A stretch of 64,000 nucleotides of DNA from Neckera pumila (taxonomy: Eukaryota; Streptophyta; Bryopsida; Hypnales; Neckeraceae), in contig OZ018409.1 in assembly GCA_963969595.1 (NCBI GenBank), positions 17,206,975 to 17,270,974 of the forward strand, read 5' to 3'. Positions 1 through 12,058 of the stretch are shown here, piece by piece. Position 1 is the first letter of the stretch; each line of letters opens with the position of its first letter. The notes under the pieces were generated by a model. It did not search any database. It was given only the letters and a program-made list of their open reading frames with translations, and had not been told where the DNA came from. Position numbers and translations under genes: made by a program.

Positions 1-1556
1 GCAAAAAAAAAATACGAGGAATTGGACCAGGGAGACAATGGAGAGGAGCCGGCATGCCAAAGAGCACAAGACAGTAAAGAGGTAGGGGGGTCAAAGCTCC
101 CTTTAAACAATATAATTCTAAACTGGAAGAAGGAACTGTAAACAAAATTGTAAGAGCGTGTGTTCAAACAATTGTAAGAGAGCGTGCTGGTAACTTATTA
201 AGAATAACAAATGAAACAAAAACAAAAAACACCAAAGTATACAAGAGAATAATATATACACTAACATTGAAGAATGGAAGTATATACAAAAGGAGAGAGA
301 CAATCAATAGTACTCTCTCCGTATTGGCTAAGAAATAGCATCTACTACTTTGTTGATTAATCTATCATGCATTATGGGGAGCGTTTACACTACGTTCCTT
401 AACAGAACATACTATAAGAGTCAAATTCAGCAAACTAAGATGCGTCAAAATTGAATTTCCACATTTAATTTTCAAAGGTCCACATCCTTCATAAGATGAT
501 ATGTAGAATTATATTACAAGAATGATTTAATTTATGTCAAATTTGACCTTCACATAATTAGAGGCATGGCACAAACCATCATGGTAGTTGTAAAAAAATC
601 TCGCTAAAGTGTTGCTACCAAGCCACACTAGCTATAACAATAATTGGCTGCAAATGAAGAAATAAACAACATTTAGGGCTGCTTTATGGTGGAGAAGAGC
701 ACCGGTTGGTCAAGAAGTTTTGGCCACAATATAATTATTTGAGATAACGGCCCGTGGGATGTTTGACAAGATGGAAAGACAATAAAATAATGCCTCAAGA
801 AGTCTTGACCAGTTGTAATGTAGACACCAACAGGCTAAAAAAGTCTTCCAAAAAACTTCACAAATTGAAGTCCACCAGTGAACTTCACCAACAAGATAGT
901 TGATGGATGCATCTTCAAAGGGCTTTTGTCTCCTTCATCTAATGTTTGTTGTCAATAAAATTTATTTTGTTATATTCCACTTGAGATCTAGTTATTGTGG
1001 TAAAAAATTTCATGTCAATCCAAGTTGTTTTGAATCTTTGGTAGCAATTCAAAGTTCAAAATCCTGACATTTTTGGATTACTGTGAACTTTGGCGGCTTG
1101 TTTCTTCTTCATACATTGTCTGTTTCTTATAAAATTTTATGGAAAAGTTGCAAATACTAGTCTAGTTTGTGTGACTAAAATTTCATATCAATCCAAGAAG
1201 TTATGAGTGACTGAGAAGCATTTTAGTAGAAGGAGGTTCAGCCTTGGATGTATTTTTTGCAACTTTTCTTGCTATTTTGTGACATTTCAAATCCATTTGT
1301 AGACACAATGAGTCAATTGAATGATATTTTTTCTTTTACCAATGTGTTTGTATGTTGGTTTAGAATCGCTTTTTAGTTTAAAGTTATTTTGTTTGAGTAG
1401 GTTCAGAAATTGAATTTCACCTCCAAATGTGTTGCTAGGAAAATTTCAGCATCCTTTTTCAACACAAAACATTATATTCTTGCAATCTATGTGGCCAAAT
1501 GACACCAAATTTGATTCATGTCATCTACAATACGTACACTACAAGATTGTATATTA
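1..1556. other. AT-rich DNA without a recognisable gene
   Basis: Only short open frames without family resemblance are present, and base composition is uniformly AT-rich. I see no promoter, RNA gene or terminal repeats here. Confidence 0.6.
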
Positions 1557-1633
1557 CATGACATCTAAGATCTCTATAACTTAGTGTATGTATTGTAGAT
1601 GACATGACATCTAAGATCTCCATAACTTAGTGA
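1557..1633. repeat. Direct repeat of about 31 bp with inverted flanks
   Basis: A segment beginning ACATGACATCTAAGATCTC occurs at about 1557 and again at about 1603, with one or two differences. The words around it (ACACTACAAGATTGTA and GTGTATGTATTGTAG) are partly complementary, so the stretch is a small mixed direct and inverted repeat. No coding function is apparent. Confidence 0.6.
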
Positions 1634-1819
1634 CATTTTGATTTCTAACATTTCAAAAACAATGATGTTTTTGAATCCAAAAAGGCCTTGGACTTTTACG
1701 GTCAACCACAAACCAATACTTTTGAAAGCATGGAAATAAAAAAAGCCAACTGCTTCTTTTAAGCTCATTGTCATTGTCATTGTGAAAAACTATGGCTGTT
1801 TTGAGAAAACCATCATGAA

Positions 1820-1950
1820 AAATTGATGGGGTACACGTATCATTCAACCATTGATGGTTAAATTTTTCCAAAAAATTGAAAGGGATACACGTATCATTCA
1901 ACCATTGATGGTTAAATTTTTCCAAAAAATTGAAAGGGATACATGTGTCA
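1820..1950. repeat. Tandem repeat, 54-bp unit, about 2.4 copies
   Basis: The word TACACGTATCATTCAACC starts at 1832 and 1886, and a diverged copy of its beginning starts at 1940, giving an exact 54-bp period. Adjacent copies are nearly identical, which implies recent duplication. A minus-strand open frame crossing it simply encodes the repeated peptide FNHQWLNDTC and is not taken as a gene. Confidence 0.85.
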
Positions 1951-2517
1951 CTTTGTCATTGGTTCAGAAAATGAGATGAATACTTGTGACTAACACCCCC
2001 TATCCCATATTTGTATTTGTGTGACATCAATTTGGATTTTTTGTTTTCGTACTTGCTTTATAAGTTCTAAAAACACTAGTTTTCTCGAAGCTTCTTGTTC
2101 ATATCTTTCATCTAAAGGGGTTATTTGATCATGTTTTTTTGATAAATGTCTTGCTAAATCAACAGGGGATATTTGAAATTTGTTTGCCGTATCTTTATTT
2201 CCATATTTGCATTCCATATTTATATTTCTAGATCTATATTTTGTATTTGTATTTCATATTCCATAGCACCCACAACAAAGATTGTTTCTTACGATGCCAA
2301 TTAATGTGTCAGGTGATGTAGGATCTAGTGTTAGAGTGTATCACGGTGTGCTATTTACTGGACTAGGGTGGTTTCTTTAGCCCGTAGTGTGATTTTAGGG
2401 AGTCCCTAGTCATTTAAAAACCCGTTGACTCTTTGTATTCCTTGTACTCTTTGTACTTGTCATCTAGGGTTTGGTTTACTTTGGCTTGAGGCTTCCCTGC
2501 ATTAGAGAAAATTTCAG

Positions 2518-2601
2518 TTCACAGGAGGGCCATTCCAAGTTGACATGCCATGCTATTTCATGCATGGCTTGTCAACTTGGAAAGTGCCCTTGGTGAACAA
2601 T
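2518..2601. repeat. Short foldback (hairpin) with arms of about 36 bp
   Basis: The left arm contains TTCCAAGTTGACATGCCATG. The right arm contains the reverse complement of TTCCAAGTTGACAAGCCATG. The complementarity extends outward to GTTCAC and GTGAAC at the two ends, at roughly 80-85% over 36 bp around a small loop. The size fits a microRNA-type precursor or a small foldback repeat. I recognise no known miRNA in it. Confidence 0.55.
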
Positions 2602-2639
2602 CAGAGTGTATGACTGCTTAGTGGAGAAGTCAATTTTTG

Positions 2640-2661
2640 CAAATAATAATAATAATAATAA
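2640..2661. repeat. (TAA)n microsatellite
   Basis: Seven consecutive AAT/TAA units form a simple sequence repeat, followed by T/A-rich low-complexity DNA up to about 2740. Confidence 0.85.
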
Positions 2662-3115
2662 TTTTTAATTTTTAATATTTTTAAAGATTTTTAAAGATTT
2701 TCTTTTTTATTAATTTTTTTTAAATTTTTTACTCGCAAATTTGGGTTCCTGCGCCACTGTCACAGCAAAAATTAATGTGCGGAAGTAGGGCAAAAAACAA
2801 ATTTTCAGCCCCAAAAAATACTATTTCAAAGTCCTTTGAAGGGTTGTGGAACAACCCTCTAAAAGTCTGAAATTTTCTCTAATGACTTGACATTCTTGTC
2901 AAGTCAAGTCTTGTGAGTGTTTTGAGAGAGAGAGAGCTCTTGTTGTGAGATTTGCTTGGCTATGGTGATTAGCCTTGAGTAAACATTGGAGTTTCTCTTT
3001 ACACTTGTAGAGATAGCTTGACTTATGAGTATAAAGGCTTATGTATTCACTTGACACTTGAGAGGGTGTTATTGATGCTCTCTTGTGTTGATTTTGATTG
3101 ATGTTTTGCATGACA

Positions 3116-4500
3116 GTTGTAGCTACATGATATGTTATATGTGGTAATCTATAATTACACGACAAATGGCAGTAGTTTATTTTTTATTTGACAATCAATG
3201 GCATTGGAGAGGGGTGGGAATTTTTTTGGACCTGAATCAACGGCTCTGGATTTTTCCAAAATGGCATAACATTCAGTAGCAATGGGGCACTGCGGCTTCT
3301 CCCAAACAAAATGATGTAGAATATTCCACAAATAAAATCTCATCTAGGAGATGAAATGGTGTGGAATATTCCAAACCATTAGTAGCTATTGGGACACGCA
3401 ACTACTCATTGCGACTTGTGTGGGTGGGGTTGAATTTTTTTTAATTTTCTTTCTGAAACATTCTTCGGAGGTTGCTTGGATGAGAGCAAAGGCAACCTCC
3501 AAAAAGGCTACTGAATGTTATGGGGTGGGGGGAAGAAATTAAAACAGAAAAACATGTTCTGTCTTTTTGCCTCATTGTCATTGTGGTACTAACCCATCAA
3601 TTTCCATCAATTCAACCTTCAAAGTTCAGGCTGCATATGCAGCCGAGCAATTAGCATAAATAGAGTGGTCCGATGTTTTTCAACCACAAGGACACGTATC
3701 GTCCATTATCAATGTGATCCTAAGAAACTCACCCAGCATATCATCTAGTTTGAGCATTGTGGTGGTATGCACAAAGTTTCTCAACTGGTTTGTAGAGTCC
3801 TTGGCTGCATTCACAGCCAGCACCTGAATATTTTGCACCCAAGTGTTCAAATGAGGCTTTATATATCGTTGACAGAAAAGAGACGATACATTCCATTGCT
3901 GTTATCATTCAGAATTGAAGGCCTTGGCATGAAGACTATGATCACTTGTGGGTTGGTTTTTGTTTTAGAGTGACCTCTACTTGAGATTTGTTTGGCATTC
4001 CAAATCATACTCCAAAATTTGGAGAGACTCTGAACCTGCCTCTCTATATGTGCCATCTTGGCGATATCTTGAGTTGGTGAAACAAGAATGGGTTGGTCTC
4101 AACGGGGGGGGTTTAAGCGATATTTGACAAACCTGTCAGAGCATTTAGCCACTGCGCCCGGCTCCCTTCAGATATCCACCTTTGCTGGGAGGGCACGCAG
4201 GGTGGCCTGTTGCTAGAAAAAAACAAAAAAATTGATTGGTCTTGATCAAGGGCATAGTCAGAAACAATATTGAAGCTAGGGTGATCAAGCTAGCTATGAG
4301 CAAAAGTCAAAACTATTCAGGTGTGATTAATTATCTGTGTAAGAAGGTTATTGTTTGCATGCTTGGAGTTTTATTTATAGACCAGCCAGTTTTACCTTTC
4401 TCTTCTATTTTTTCTAACAAGAGAGTGATGATGTACCCAATTTGCCCTTGTCTAGGCGCATGATGACACTAATCCGTTCTGTTGTAATGGCTTTGTACTA
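3116..4500. other. Intergenic DNA, no supported gene
   Basis: Frames on both strands near 3150-3540 face each other around a partly palindromic stretch at about 3300-3380 (AATATTCCACA against TGTGGAATATTCC), which suggests repeat-derived sequence. Nothing here resembles a protein family. Confidence 0.5.
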
Positions 4501-4941
4501 AGGTAAACCAGCCCATTGTGGTCAAATGACCCATAGTGGTCACCTAATAACCCCATGACAGTTTTTTTGGCCACAATCAATGTCTAATCTGGCACCAATG
4601 GAGTGATTAGTGACCTCATTAGGAACATCTGTTTTTTCAGTGTAAATCATTGTAGGAAGTGACTTTTCATGGCCTTTTTTATTAGAAATTATTGTGACCA
4701 CTTTAGGTGATTAAGAAGAGCATATTGGATACACTTTTTGTTGGTTATGGGATAATCTACTGACTCTTTTGGACAAATCACTTCAAAAATCCGTAACAAA
4801 TTCATACTTTGTTTAAAAAATATAAGTTCAATTGCTCTCACTATTTCTCACACTTGTCTTCATGTGGAAAAAAATTAAAAAACTTTCAGCAATGGCATGA
4901 GGGTAGACTCGAAAGTTTGACCACAGTGGGCTGGTTTACCT
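4501..4941. mobile_element. MITE with TIRs and TA target duplication
   Basis: The 441-bp element begins AGGTAAACCAGCCCATTGTG and ends with the inverted counterpart CCCACTGTGG-style sequence GTGGGCTGGTTTACCT, giving terminal inverted repeats of about 24 bp with one mismatch. It is flanked on each side by TA. It has no transposase. Its interior words, for example GTGATTAGTGACCTCATTAG, recur in the related copy near 17.2 kb. The TA duplication suggests Tc1/mariner-type mobilisation, but the family name is not established. Confidence 0.85.
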
Positions 4942-4969
4942 TATCTCTTGTGTAGACAGGTCAGGCTGA

Positions 4970-4996
4970 TTTCCCCCCCCCCACCCCCACCCCCGC
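4970..4996. repeat. C-rich low-complexity tract
   Basis: A run of about ten C followed by C-rich words with interspersed A. It is a simple-sequence tract and may be length-variable. Confidence 0.8.
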
Positions 4997-5049
4997 GCCC
5001 GACAAATTAATCAAAAAGTATGAACCGTTGATCTGGGTTTAAGAAAAGA

Positions 5050-6900
5050 AAAGAAAAAAACTCCCTCGCCGTCCAATTTCAGAGATCAACTGCCGTTGGA
5101 TATTTGGGGGTTGCATCGTGGCCATCCAATCTGGGGTTTGGTTTCACGAAGGTTTTCACACGCGAGGTTTTCATACGCAACTTCTGGTTTTCGATTTTGC
5201 TGTGGTTCCGTAAGTTTTGCTGCGCTTTCGACTTCGCAGCTCTTGTGCTGCGCCAGGTACTTAAACGCCATTTTTTCCCATTTCTGGATTGAGTTTCTAA
5301 TTGGTTTGAGTTGTGATGATATGCGTTTTGGCTGCTTTCACAACCTAGGGTTTCAATTGCGAGGTCTGATTGGCAAGGTTGCGAGTGTCTGCGCCCACTC
5401 CTTGGCGCGCCTAATTTTTGTGTATGAATTTGCAAATGAAGCTACGTTCTTCAATCAGTTGAAACTCTGAGGAGGTTTCGGGTTCATTTTTTCCCGTTTA
5501 GATTAGTCTTAAGTGGTATGAGCAAAACGTTGGTTCAATTTCAGAGTAGGTGAGGTATTCTATTGCTACCAATTGTATGAGCAAAACTTGCATCTTTCCT
5601 CTTGGTTCAAAAGAAATTTTGATTTCAAGTTTCAAGTCCATTAGGATTTAAGGTTCATTTGTCCACGTCTCGGAGAAACGCAGATCCTGCATGATCACCA
5701 GTTTTGACATTTTTTTTCATAACCAAGATCCACGCAAGGCTTTAGTTGCTAGGGTTGGTTTTGGTTTGGATTGCTATAGGATTTTTAAGCAAATTAGGGT
5801 TTTTTGATGTAAGAAATTTGATTGGAATGTTGATTTGGGTATTGCTAGAGGAAGGCATGGATTCATTTTGGCAGTGTCTAGTGATATGGGTGAAGCAAGA
5901 GTGTTTATTTCTCCGTTTATATGGAACCCCTAGTTTGAGAAGCAGACTTTAGTTTAGGTTGCATGTTACAGAGACTTGTACTCCGTACTTGTTTTTTTAC
6001 ATTGAACTTTGTATTAGAGCTAAGTGACGATGATTCCATCTGCACTTGAAATTTGAATTTGAAATAATTTAATTGCATGGTTGTACTCAGAATTGGTTGT
6101 ACTCAGAATTACAAATTGAAATTTTGTGCCCAAATTATGTCAGTTATGGCTTCTTGGAAAGTTGTGAACAATGCACTTCTCACAAGCCATTGCAACTGAT
6201 CACAGCGATTGATCAATGGCCAGAGTTTCAAAGATGTCAATCAGACTTTTACACCCGACAGTCTTGTTTTCTCAATCCTGATGGAAATCATTTTACAACC
6301 AATAGAAAAATGAATATTGTACCCCTTCCAGAATTTTTGTGAAAACTTTACAACCAATGGGAAAATAACACGTGTATCCCTTATGTTATTAATTTGTGGA
6401 TTTCACGAAAAAGACTTGTTCCTCACTATGCGTACAGTTCGCTACTGAAGCCACAATTAGAATCTTATCAATTGATGATATGATCAAACTATACAAGGAG
6501 GAAGATGGTGAACAATGAGCTCATATATATTTTAGTGGATTTTCCCAATCAAAGATATGCAAGTCAATCCGCAGATGCAAACCTTCAATCCCAACAAATG
6601 GATTCCTCTTGCAGCTTGCCGTTTCACCATATTAATCCATTTAATCCTATTACTTTGGTAGTAATCAAATTTCCTCCCAAAGTGAAGATTTTGCCACATC
6701 CTATGATTCAAGCAAGGAGAACTTTGCATCTCATTCATTCCAAAATAATCCAGGCTTGTTTGGTGTTCAAATTTTTGGTTTTCCCATTTTCAATTCGTCT
6801 TGCTGGGGAGTGTCTTGAAGAATCTTGGTTGTCTCCTGGGAGGATTACTGTTGAAATGTGTGCAAAAAAAACATAATTTTGGACCATACAAATTTCAAGA
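5050..6900 (+). other. Gene-like region with promoter or leader character but no intact reading frame
   Basis: Composition shifts from AT-rich to balanced at about 5050. Words typical of plant leaders and first introns appear, such as telo-box-like TAGGGTTT (CCTAGGGTTTCAA near 5346, with a similar word at about 5798). The longest frames (5096-5470, 6073-6342, 6505-6876) have no family resemblance, and the apparent coding sense changes frame near 6600-6800. It may be a non-coding transcript or a decayed gene; I cannot assign a product. Confidence 0.35.
6079..6110. repeat. 16-bp tandem duplication
   Basis: GGTTGTACTCAGAATT occurs twice back to back, identically. Confidence 0.9.
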
Positions 6901-7090
6901 TTACCATACTCAAATAGCAGGTTTGGCACTTTGGTGCCAAATACTTAATTAGAGTGTATATAAACTATTGCACTTTAAATTGTAATTTTCAAAAACTCAA
7001 CAATAAATTCAAAAAAATGAAAAAATTTCAACAACTAACCTATAATATCTTCATTCAACTCACATGGACAACTCGGGAACCTTCCACACA

Positions 7091-7360
7091 TTAACCCCTA
7101 AGCGCTCTGACATCCAGTTTCTGGATGATGAACAAAATGAAACTCCTATTTCTTTTTCATTCTATTGGGATGAAAGTCATCCTAATATCTAGAGATACTT
7201 TATAAAGTTGTTGTCCTATATAATGGTTGGATTTGGTGTTACTAAAGTAGATATTTTTCTAAATTACAAATGTGCAAGTATGTCAAGTGGTTGACCAAGC
7301 CAAAATTGCATTGACTCTAGTTCAAAACTAGATTTGCAAAAATGAGGTCATGGATCTTAA
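7091..7360. repeat. Single end of a TTAA-family element plus spacer
   Basis: The word TTAACCCCTAAGCGC at 7091 resembles the terminal motif of the repeat family described at 7361-8091. I find no inverted partner before the next element, so this looks like a truncated copy. Confidence 0.45.
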
Positions 7361-8091
7361 CCCCTAAAGGACCAAGCTGCGTTTTTTGGCAACATAGCAA
7401 TTTTGGGTAGCTTACTACGGATGGAGTTTTTATTTTTTTTCTTTGAGAATTTTACGCAACATGTGTCCAAAGAGTAGCTTTAAGGCCCAACAATTTTCAT
7501 AACTATTGATTACATAGTTAAAAAGTTATTGCATGATATGCAATTTTCTTTGAACTTTAGGTAGCCCAGGCAGTTCAAAAATTTTCTTTAAAAATTATTT
7601 TTAAGAAAATAAAATTTTGAAATTGGTTCTTTAGATTTATATACACATGGAAAACTTTGAACCATTCATTTTCAATCTATGAGTCAAAAGTCATGAGGAG
7701 TTTAAGTTTGAGGCTAGTTATGGTTTTCAAAGACTCCATACCTACCCTCAAACTTAAACTCCTCATATCTATTTACTCATAGATTGAAATTGAATGATTC
7801 AAAGTTTTTCATGTATATATAAAACTAAAGAACTAAGTTCAAATTTTTATTTTTCTTAAAAGTCATTTTTAAAGAAAAACTGCCCAGGCTGCCCAAAGTT
7901 CAAAGAAAATTGCATATCATGCAATAACTTTTTAACTATGTAGCCAATAGTTATGAAAATTGTTGGGCCTTAAAGCTACTCCTCGGGCACATGTTGTGTA
8001 AAATTTTCAAAGAAAAAAAACAAAACTCCATCTATAGTAAGCTGCCCAAAATTGCTATGTTGCCAAAAAATGCAACTTGGTTCTTTAGCGG
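7361..8091. mobile_element. Foldback element, TTAA-flanked, arms about 350 bp
   Basis: The two halves are near-complete reverse complements around a centre at about 7730. The outer ends read CCCCTAAAGGACCAAG on the left and CTTGGTTCTTTAGCGG on the right. TTAA lies immediately outside both, at 7357-7360 and 8092-8095. Matching landmarks include GGCAACATAGCAATTTTGGG against CCCAAAATTGCTATGTTGCC, and CTCAAACTTAAACTCCTCAT against its complement at the centre. There is no coding capacity. A transcript would form a long dsRNA. Confidence 0.9.
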
Positions 8092-8417
8092 TTAAAAACA
8101 CAAAAAGTTCAAAAAATCACCATTTGAAGAGAACTTCTTTTCAAATCCATTCCAAAAAATTTTACTCAAATAATGATAATATTTTGCTTGTAACTAAATT
8201 TAGAAGGGATTTGGAAATTTCTTTTTCAAACTTTAAGAAAAAATATTGGTAACAACATTGGCAAGTCTAACCATACGGATGGAATCTACAATTCAAATCT
8301 ACAACTTATATTTGTACATGAATTCCAAAATAGTTCTTTATGACGACTTTTCTCAAAGGGCAAATTCGAAAGAAGAATTTGGATGTTTAGGAGTTAAACC
8401 TGCTATTGTACACTTAA

Positions 8418-8967
8418 CCTCTAAAGTCCATTGTCTTCATGGGGGACAAAATGAATTTCGGGCAGGTTCCTATGAACTCAAATTTTTATGAAACTTTTTG
8501 AAACTTTTCTTTAAGATAGAAAAAATTATTAGCTTTCTGAGAGTCTAATTTTTATTTCAATCGGTGCCTGTGAGCAAAAGTTATGCTAGAATAACCTCAA
8601 ATCGGGGGAGACCGGGCAGCAGAAAAAATCCATAAAAATTTAAAATTATTTTTTAATTATTTTTTCTAATAGGTTATATTTTTGTCTAAATAGTAAGCTT
8701 TGGTTCATTCCATTTGGATTAGTGATGTGAAAGTTATAGAGTTTCTTGTTTTGCGGGCAATCAAAGCATCTTATTGAAAAAAAACTTTTTCTTTCACTTT
8801 GAATGCTGATGACTTTCAATCTGTATGGTCAAACATCATGAAATTACAGAAACACTTTGGAAACAATTTTTGTTAGATTTTTAGAAAGATCCATTCAAAA
8901 TTGACTTCAAAAAAACCAGCTCGTAATTTCAATTGGTCGTTCAACAACCACTTGGTCCTTTAGGGGT
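8418..8967. mobile_element. Non-autonomous TTAA-family element, about 550 bp
   Basis: The left end reads TTAA-CCTCTAAAGTCC (TTAA at 8414-8417). The right end reads GGTCCTTTAGGGG followed by TTGA, a one-base variant of TTAA. The left interior is similar to the start of the element at about 54.18 kb (shared GTCCATTG, GGGGACAAA and the later CAGTGCCTG-like words), showing they are one family. No transposase frame is present. Confidence 0.75.
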
Positions 8968-9207
8968 TGATATCTTTTAGCAACCCTGATTATTTGGTCT
9001 TTTGGTCTTGAAGTATGTTTTTATTAGTCACACATAGACAACTTCCAACAAAGATTACTTAGAAGTGCAAGTGGATGAAGTTTGAAACTTCTAAGCAAAA
9101 GTTGGAAGATGATGCAAGTTCAACTAGTAGATTTTTGTACATCCATGCCAAATTTTATTGTCATAAATTTGAACATTGTACAATGTCTGAGTACCTCTTT
9201 ATCCAAA

Positions 9208-9757
9208 TCATACTACTAAAATCACAACAACCTCTATAATATCACAATTCAATTTTGAATAATATTATAGAAATTGAATTGCTCTTGTAATAGCCATTGG
9301 ATACTTTCTACTATATATTATGTATTCTTTTTGTGAAATATATGAAAATTAAATGGATACTTCTAATAAAATTTCAAAGAAACTTTTCAAACAACAAAAC
9401 TATAGATAAATTCCATGTCTTTTTAAAATATAATATTAAAGAATAAGGAAGCACCAACCGCTAGCATTGCTCTACATATTCAAATGTGAAGATTCTACTT
9501 ACACTATTCACTTGATTCATTTATTCTTATTGCAATGTTTTCATCTTTGCAAAGGTTATTTTGTAAAAATTATGATATAAAGATTTTCTTTAATTACTAT
9601 ATATTACACTATATAAATTTTTTCAAAGAATATTGTATGAGGATGTCAATATTTTCATTTAAAGATCATACATACTTTGTTTATATACATTCTATCACAT
9701 GAAAAATTGATGAAAATAACATGTTTAGTGCGTAGCAAAGCAAGCGCCAATCGCTAG
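9208..9757 (+). mobile_element. Non-autonomous Helitron-like element, copy A
   Basis: It starts TCATACTACTAAAATCACAA and ends with CGCTAG followed by T. Helitrons begin TC, end CTRR and insert between A and T; all of these hold here (A before, T after). The GCGTAGCAAAGCAAGCGCCA stretch just before the end is a plausible, imperfect terminal hairpin. Two further copies lie at 53.6 and 55.3 kb. There is no Rep/helicase frame, so it is non-autonomous. Confidence 0.75.
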
Positions 9758-10630
9758 TTTATTATAACACTTTTTGGGTACTGGCTTGGATGTAATTGAT
9801 CCTATTTTAAACTGGGAAGAGTTTGAAGAAGCTCCTGCTGCCCTGCTGCTCACATTCTGCAACGGCAAGACAGACAAGCGAGTGAGGACAAGGATCGCAG
9901 ATTTGAGATGCTCCGCAGATCGGAAGTAAAGCACAATCTCCGCCGTGAATCTGGTCATTATTTTCCAGTGAATACGAGGAACGGAGGAACTTTTTCCAGT
10001 CTCATAAGACTAACCAAGCGGCACCATCTTCTCCATGCAAAATTTCCTTTATTTATTTATTTTTTTCCCTCATATCTATTGATTCGATCTGGTTTGAACT
10101 CATACCCTACCAAAGCAGTACTTGAAAGGCATTACCATACAGTGCAAATGAGTGTCCAGAAAATTTCCAAAACTCATTTCATTAGGGGTAGTCACACCTT
10201 CTCAATTCTATGAAGAATGAGAAGGTGGAGAGAGAAATGTGGAGTCAATGGGAGCCTTGGCGCAATGAAGAAGGTGTGACGCCCCAATGAGATGGTGTGA
10301 AGACTGAGAATGGAGAATGGACCCCGCCGCACAGCCACAACAGAAGAAATCCCGTGTGTAAACTTCTTCACGTCCATTCTTGTCCTCCAGCACAACTATC
10401 TTACTCTTCAACAGTTCTTTCAGAGACTGCTGCAGCACAATGACCACCGAAATTTTGAATTCAAACGTTAGTTTTGATCTTGGGATGCTCAACACATTGA
10501 CAGGGAGAGATCCAACTGAAACGGTTCACTCACTTTGAATTCTGCAATGCATCGATCTTCGAGAATTGCCGAGAAAACTGGAAACTGAAGAGTTGGGTAA
10601 GGTGGAAACACACAGAAACATTAAAGTAAG
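9758..10630 (-). other. Gene-like patch with a possible minus-strand exon fragment
   Basis: A minus-strand frame (about 10208-10495) encodes a segment with coding-like character, including KISVVIVLQQSLKELLKS followed by KIVVLEDKNGREE. The frame is closed just upstream, and I found no exons in phase. A second minus frame lies at 9725-9958. I do not recognise the protein. It is best read as an exon relic or captured gene fragment. Confidence 0.25.
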
Positions 10631-10850
10631 CAATTCAGCACATGTTCGAGGCACCTTTTTCAAGAAAAAACACTTTTGTAGTATTACAATTGAAAATCAT
10701 GAATTAAAAAAAATTAAAAAATGACTATTCAAAAATTTGGATAAGTACTTTGAAATTTCATAGAATTTACAAATTCATACAAATTTCAAATTTTTATGAA
10801 TTTTCAAAGTGGAAGCTCCCTAAGCCACTGAAACTATCATAGAGCTTGGT
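10630..10850 (+). repeat. Dispersed repeat, partner of 13985-14165 in inverted orientation
   Basis: The left end AAGCAATTCAGCACATG and GAGGCACCTTTTTC, and the right end GTGGAAGCTCCCTAAGCC followed by CTGAAACTATCA, match the complement of the segment at 13985-14165 with moderate divergence. There is no coding content. Confidence 0.7.
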
Positions 10851-11154
10851 CATAAACCTGAAATTTAGAGAGTGATAATTAAGCAATTGCAATTAAATAT
10901 GGGAATGGTTTAATTGCATTGTTGGGGGCACTTTAGATAAAAATTTGTCAATAATGAATATTGAGATTGTTTTGGGTGTTTTCATTTAGTTCACCCAGGT
11001 CAAACAATTCTTGTTCTAAGGATTGTCTTGGTAAACGAAAAAGGGATGCACGTTGACATTCTGAAAAGCTTTTGAAGTCAATTGCCATCAATACTTGGCT
11101 AGGAAGAGTTGAAATAGAATCAAACTTAGTTTCTCCTTAAGTTGTCTTCATTAA

Positions 11155-12054
11155 CTTCTAAAGGACCTAGTTTTTGTTCAGTGAACACTTGAAAATTCAG
11201 ATAGGATTATACAAAGTCAATTTTTAATAGATGTTTTCAAAATTCTGGCAGAAGATAGAAACATATTCCCTCTTCATGGGAGATTATACTGCCCAAAAAA
11301 TTTGGATAGTTCGGGCAGTTTTAGAATCTTTTGCTAAATTCTTCACCTACTTCTAAATTTTGGTTGTAGATAACTAACATATAGTATGCAAATTTTTAAA
11401 AATAAATACATTTCTCACAAAAACCTCAATTCAAGAGGAATTGAACTCTACTAACCATCTAATCCTAGTAGACAAGTTTGAAGCAACAATATTTTCTTTT
11501 AACTTCAAACGCTATTATCTTGAAATTTATAATCTCAAATTTCTTGAAATTTTTTTCCCATGTATTCCAAATGTTTGTCTCTAATTTTTCACCGTTTGAA
11601 TTTCCACTCAAAAATTTCCTCATTGCACAAGAAATTATCAAAAAATGAAGAATATATTGTTAGTTACTTAACCTCCTATCATTGCAAGGTGATTTATAAT
11701 ATGTTAGAGTCTAGCTTTACATTAAATTGTGCATGAGTGTATTTTAACAAGATTTAGAACTCAATGGTGAAGAGACCCAAATTCACCAAGAGTAAAAATT
11801 TTACTCCAAAAAGACTCAAAGGCTCCTAATCCCTTTTTTGTGAGAGTAAAAAAGAAGTTTTCTTTTCTCACTTCAAATGTTGTAGCCTTTCAATCCATCT
11901 AGTCAAATGGGCTGAAATTTTTCCAGATATTTTCATAATAGTCTGCTAGCCTTTGTACAATTGAAGTGAGAAAAGAATTTAATTTTGGGCACTACACTAA
12001 AAAATGACAGTTGTTGATAATTTTTCTTGACAAACACCCCTTGTCCTTTTGGAG
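11155..12054. mobile_element. Non-autonomous TTAA-family element, about 900 bp
   Basis: TTAA at 11151-11154 is followed by CTTCTAAAGGACCTAG. The right end CTTGTCCTTTTGGAG is followed by TTAA at 12055-12058. The ends are inverted relatives of the CCCCTAAAGGACC motif. The length matches the copies at 28.8 and 31.3 kb. Only short stop-limited frames lie inside. Confidence 0.7.
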
Positions 12055-12058
12055 TTAA

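Larger units (their letters stand above)
2300..3115 (+). repeat. LTR-like segment (possible solo LTR or retrotransposon remnant)
   Basis: The stretch runs from about TGTTAGAGTGTATCACGG to about TTTTGCATGACA. It has the uneven, transcript-like composition of plant LTRs, with repeated TTTGTA words near 2430-2460 and a GA microsatellite at about 2925. No internal gag or pol frame follows and I could not prove a target-site duplication. This is a suggestion from composition and ends only. Confidence 0.25.

Noticed and set aside
1820..1950. Possible CRISPR-like array
   Set aside because: The unit is a contiguous 54-bp tandem without unique spacers, and the genome is eukaryotic.
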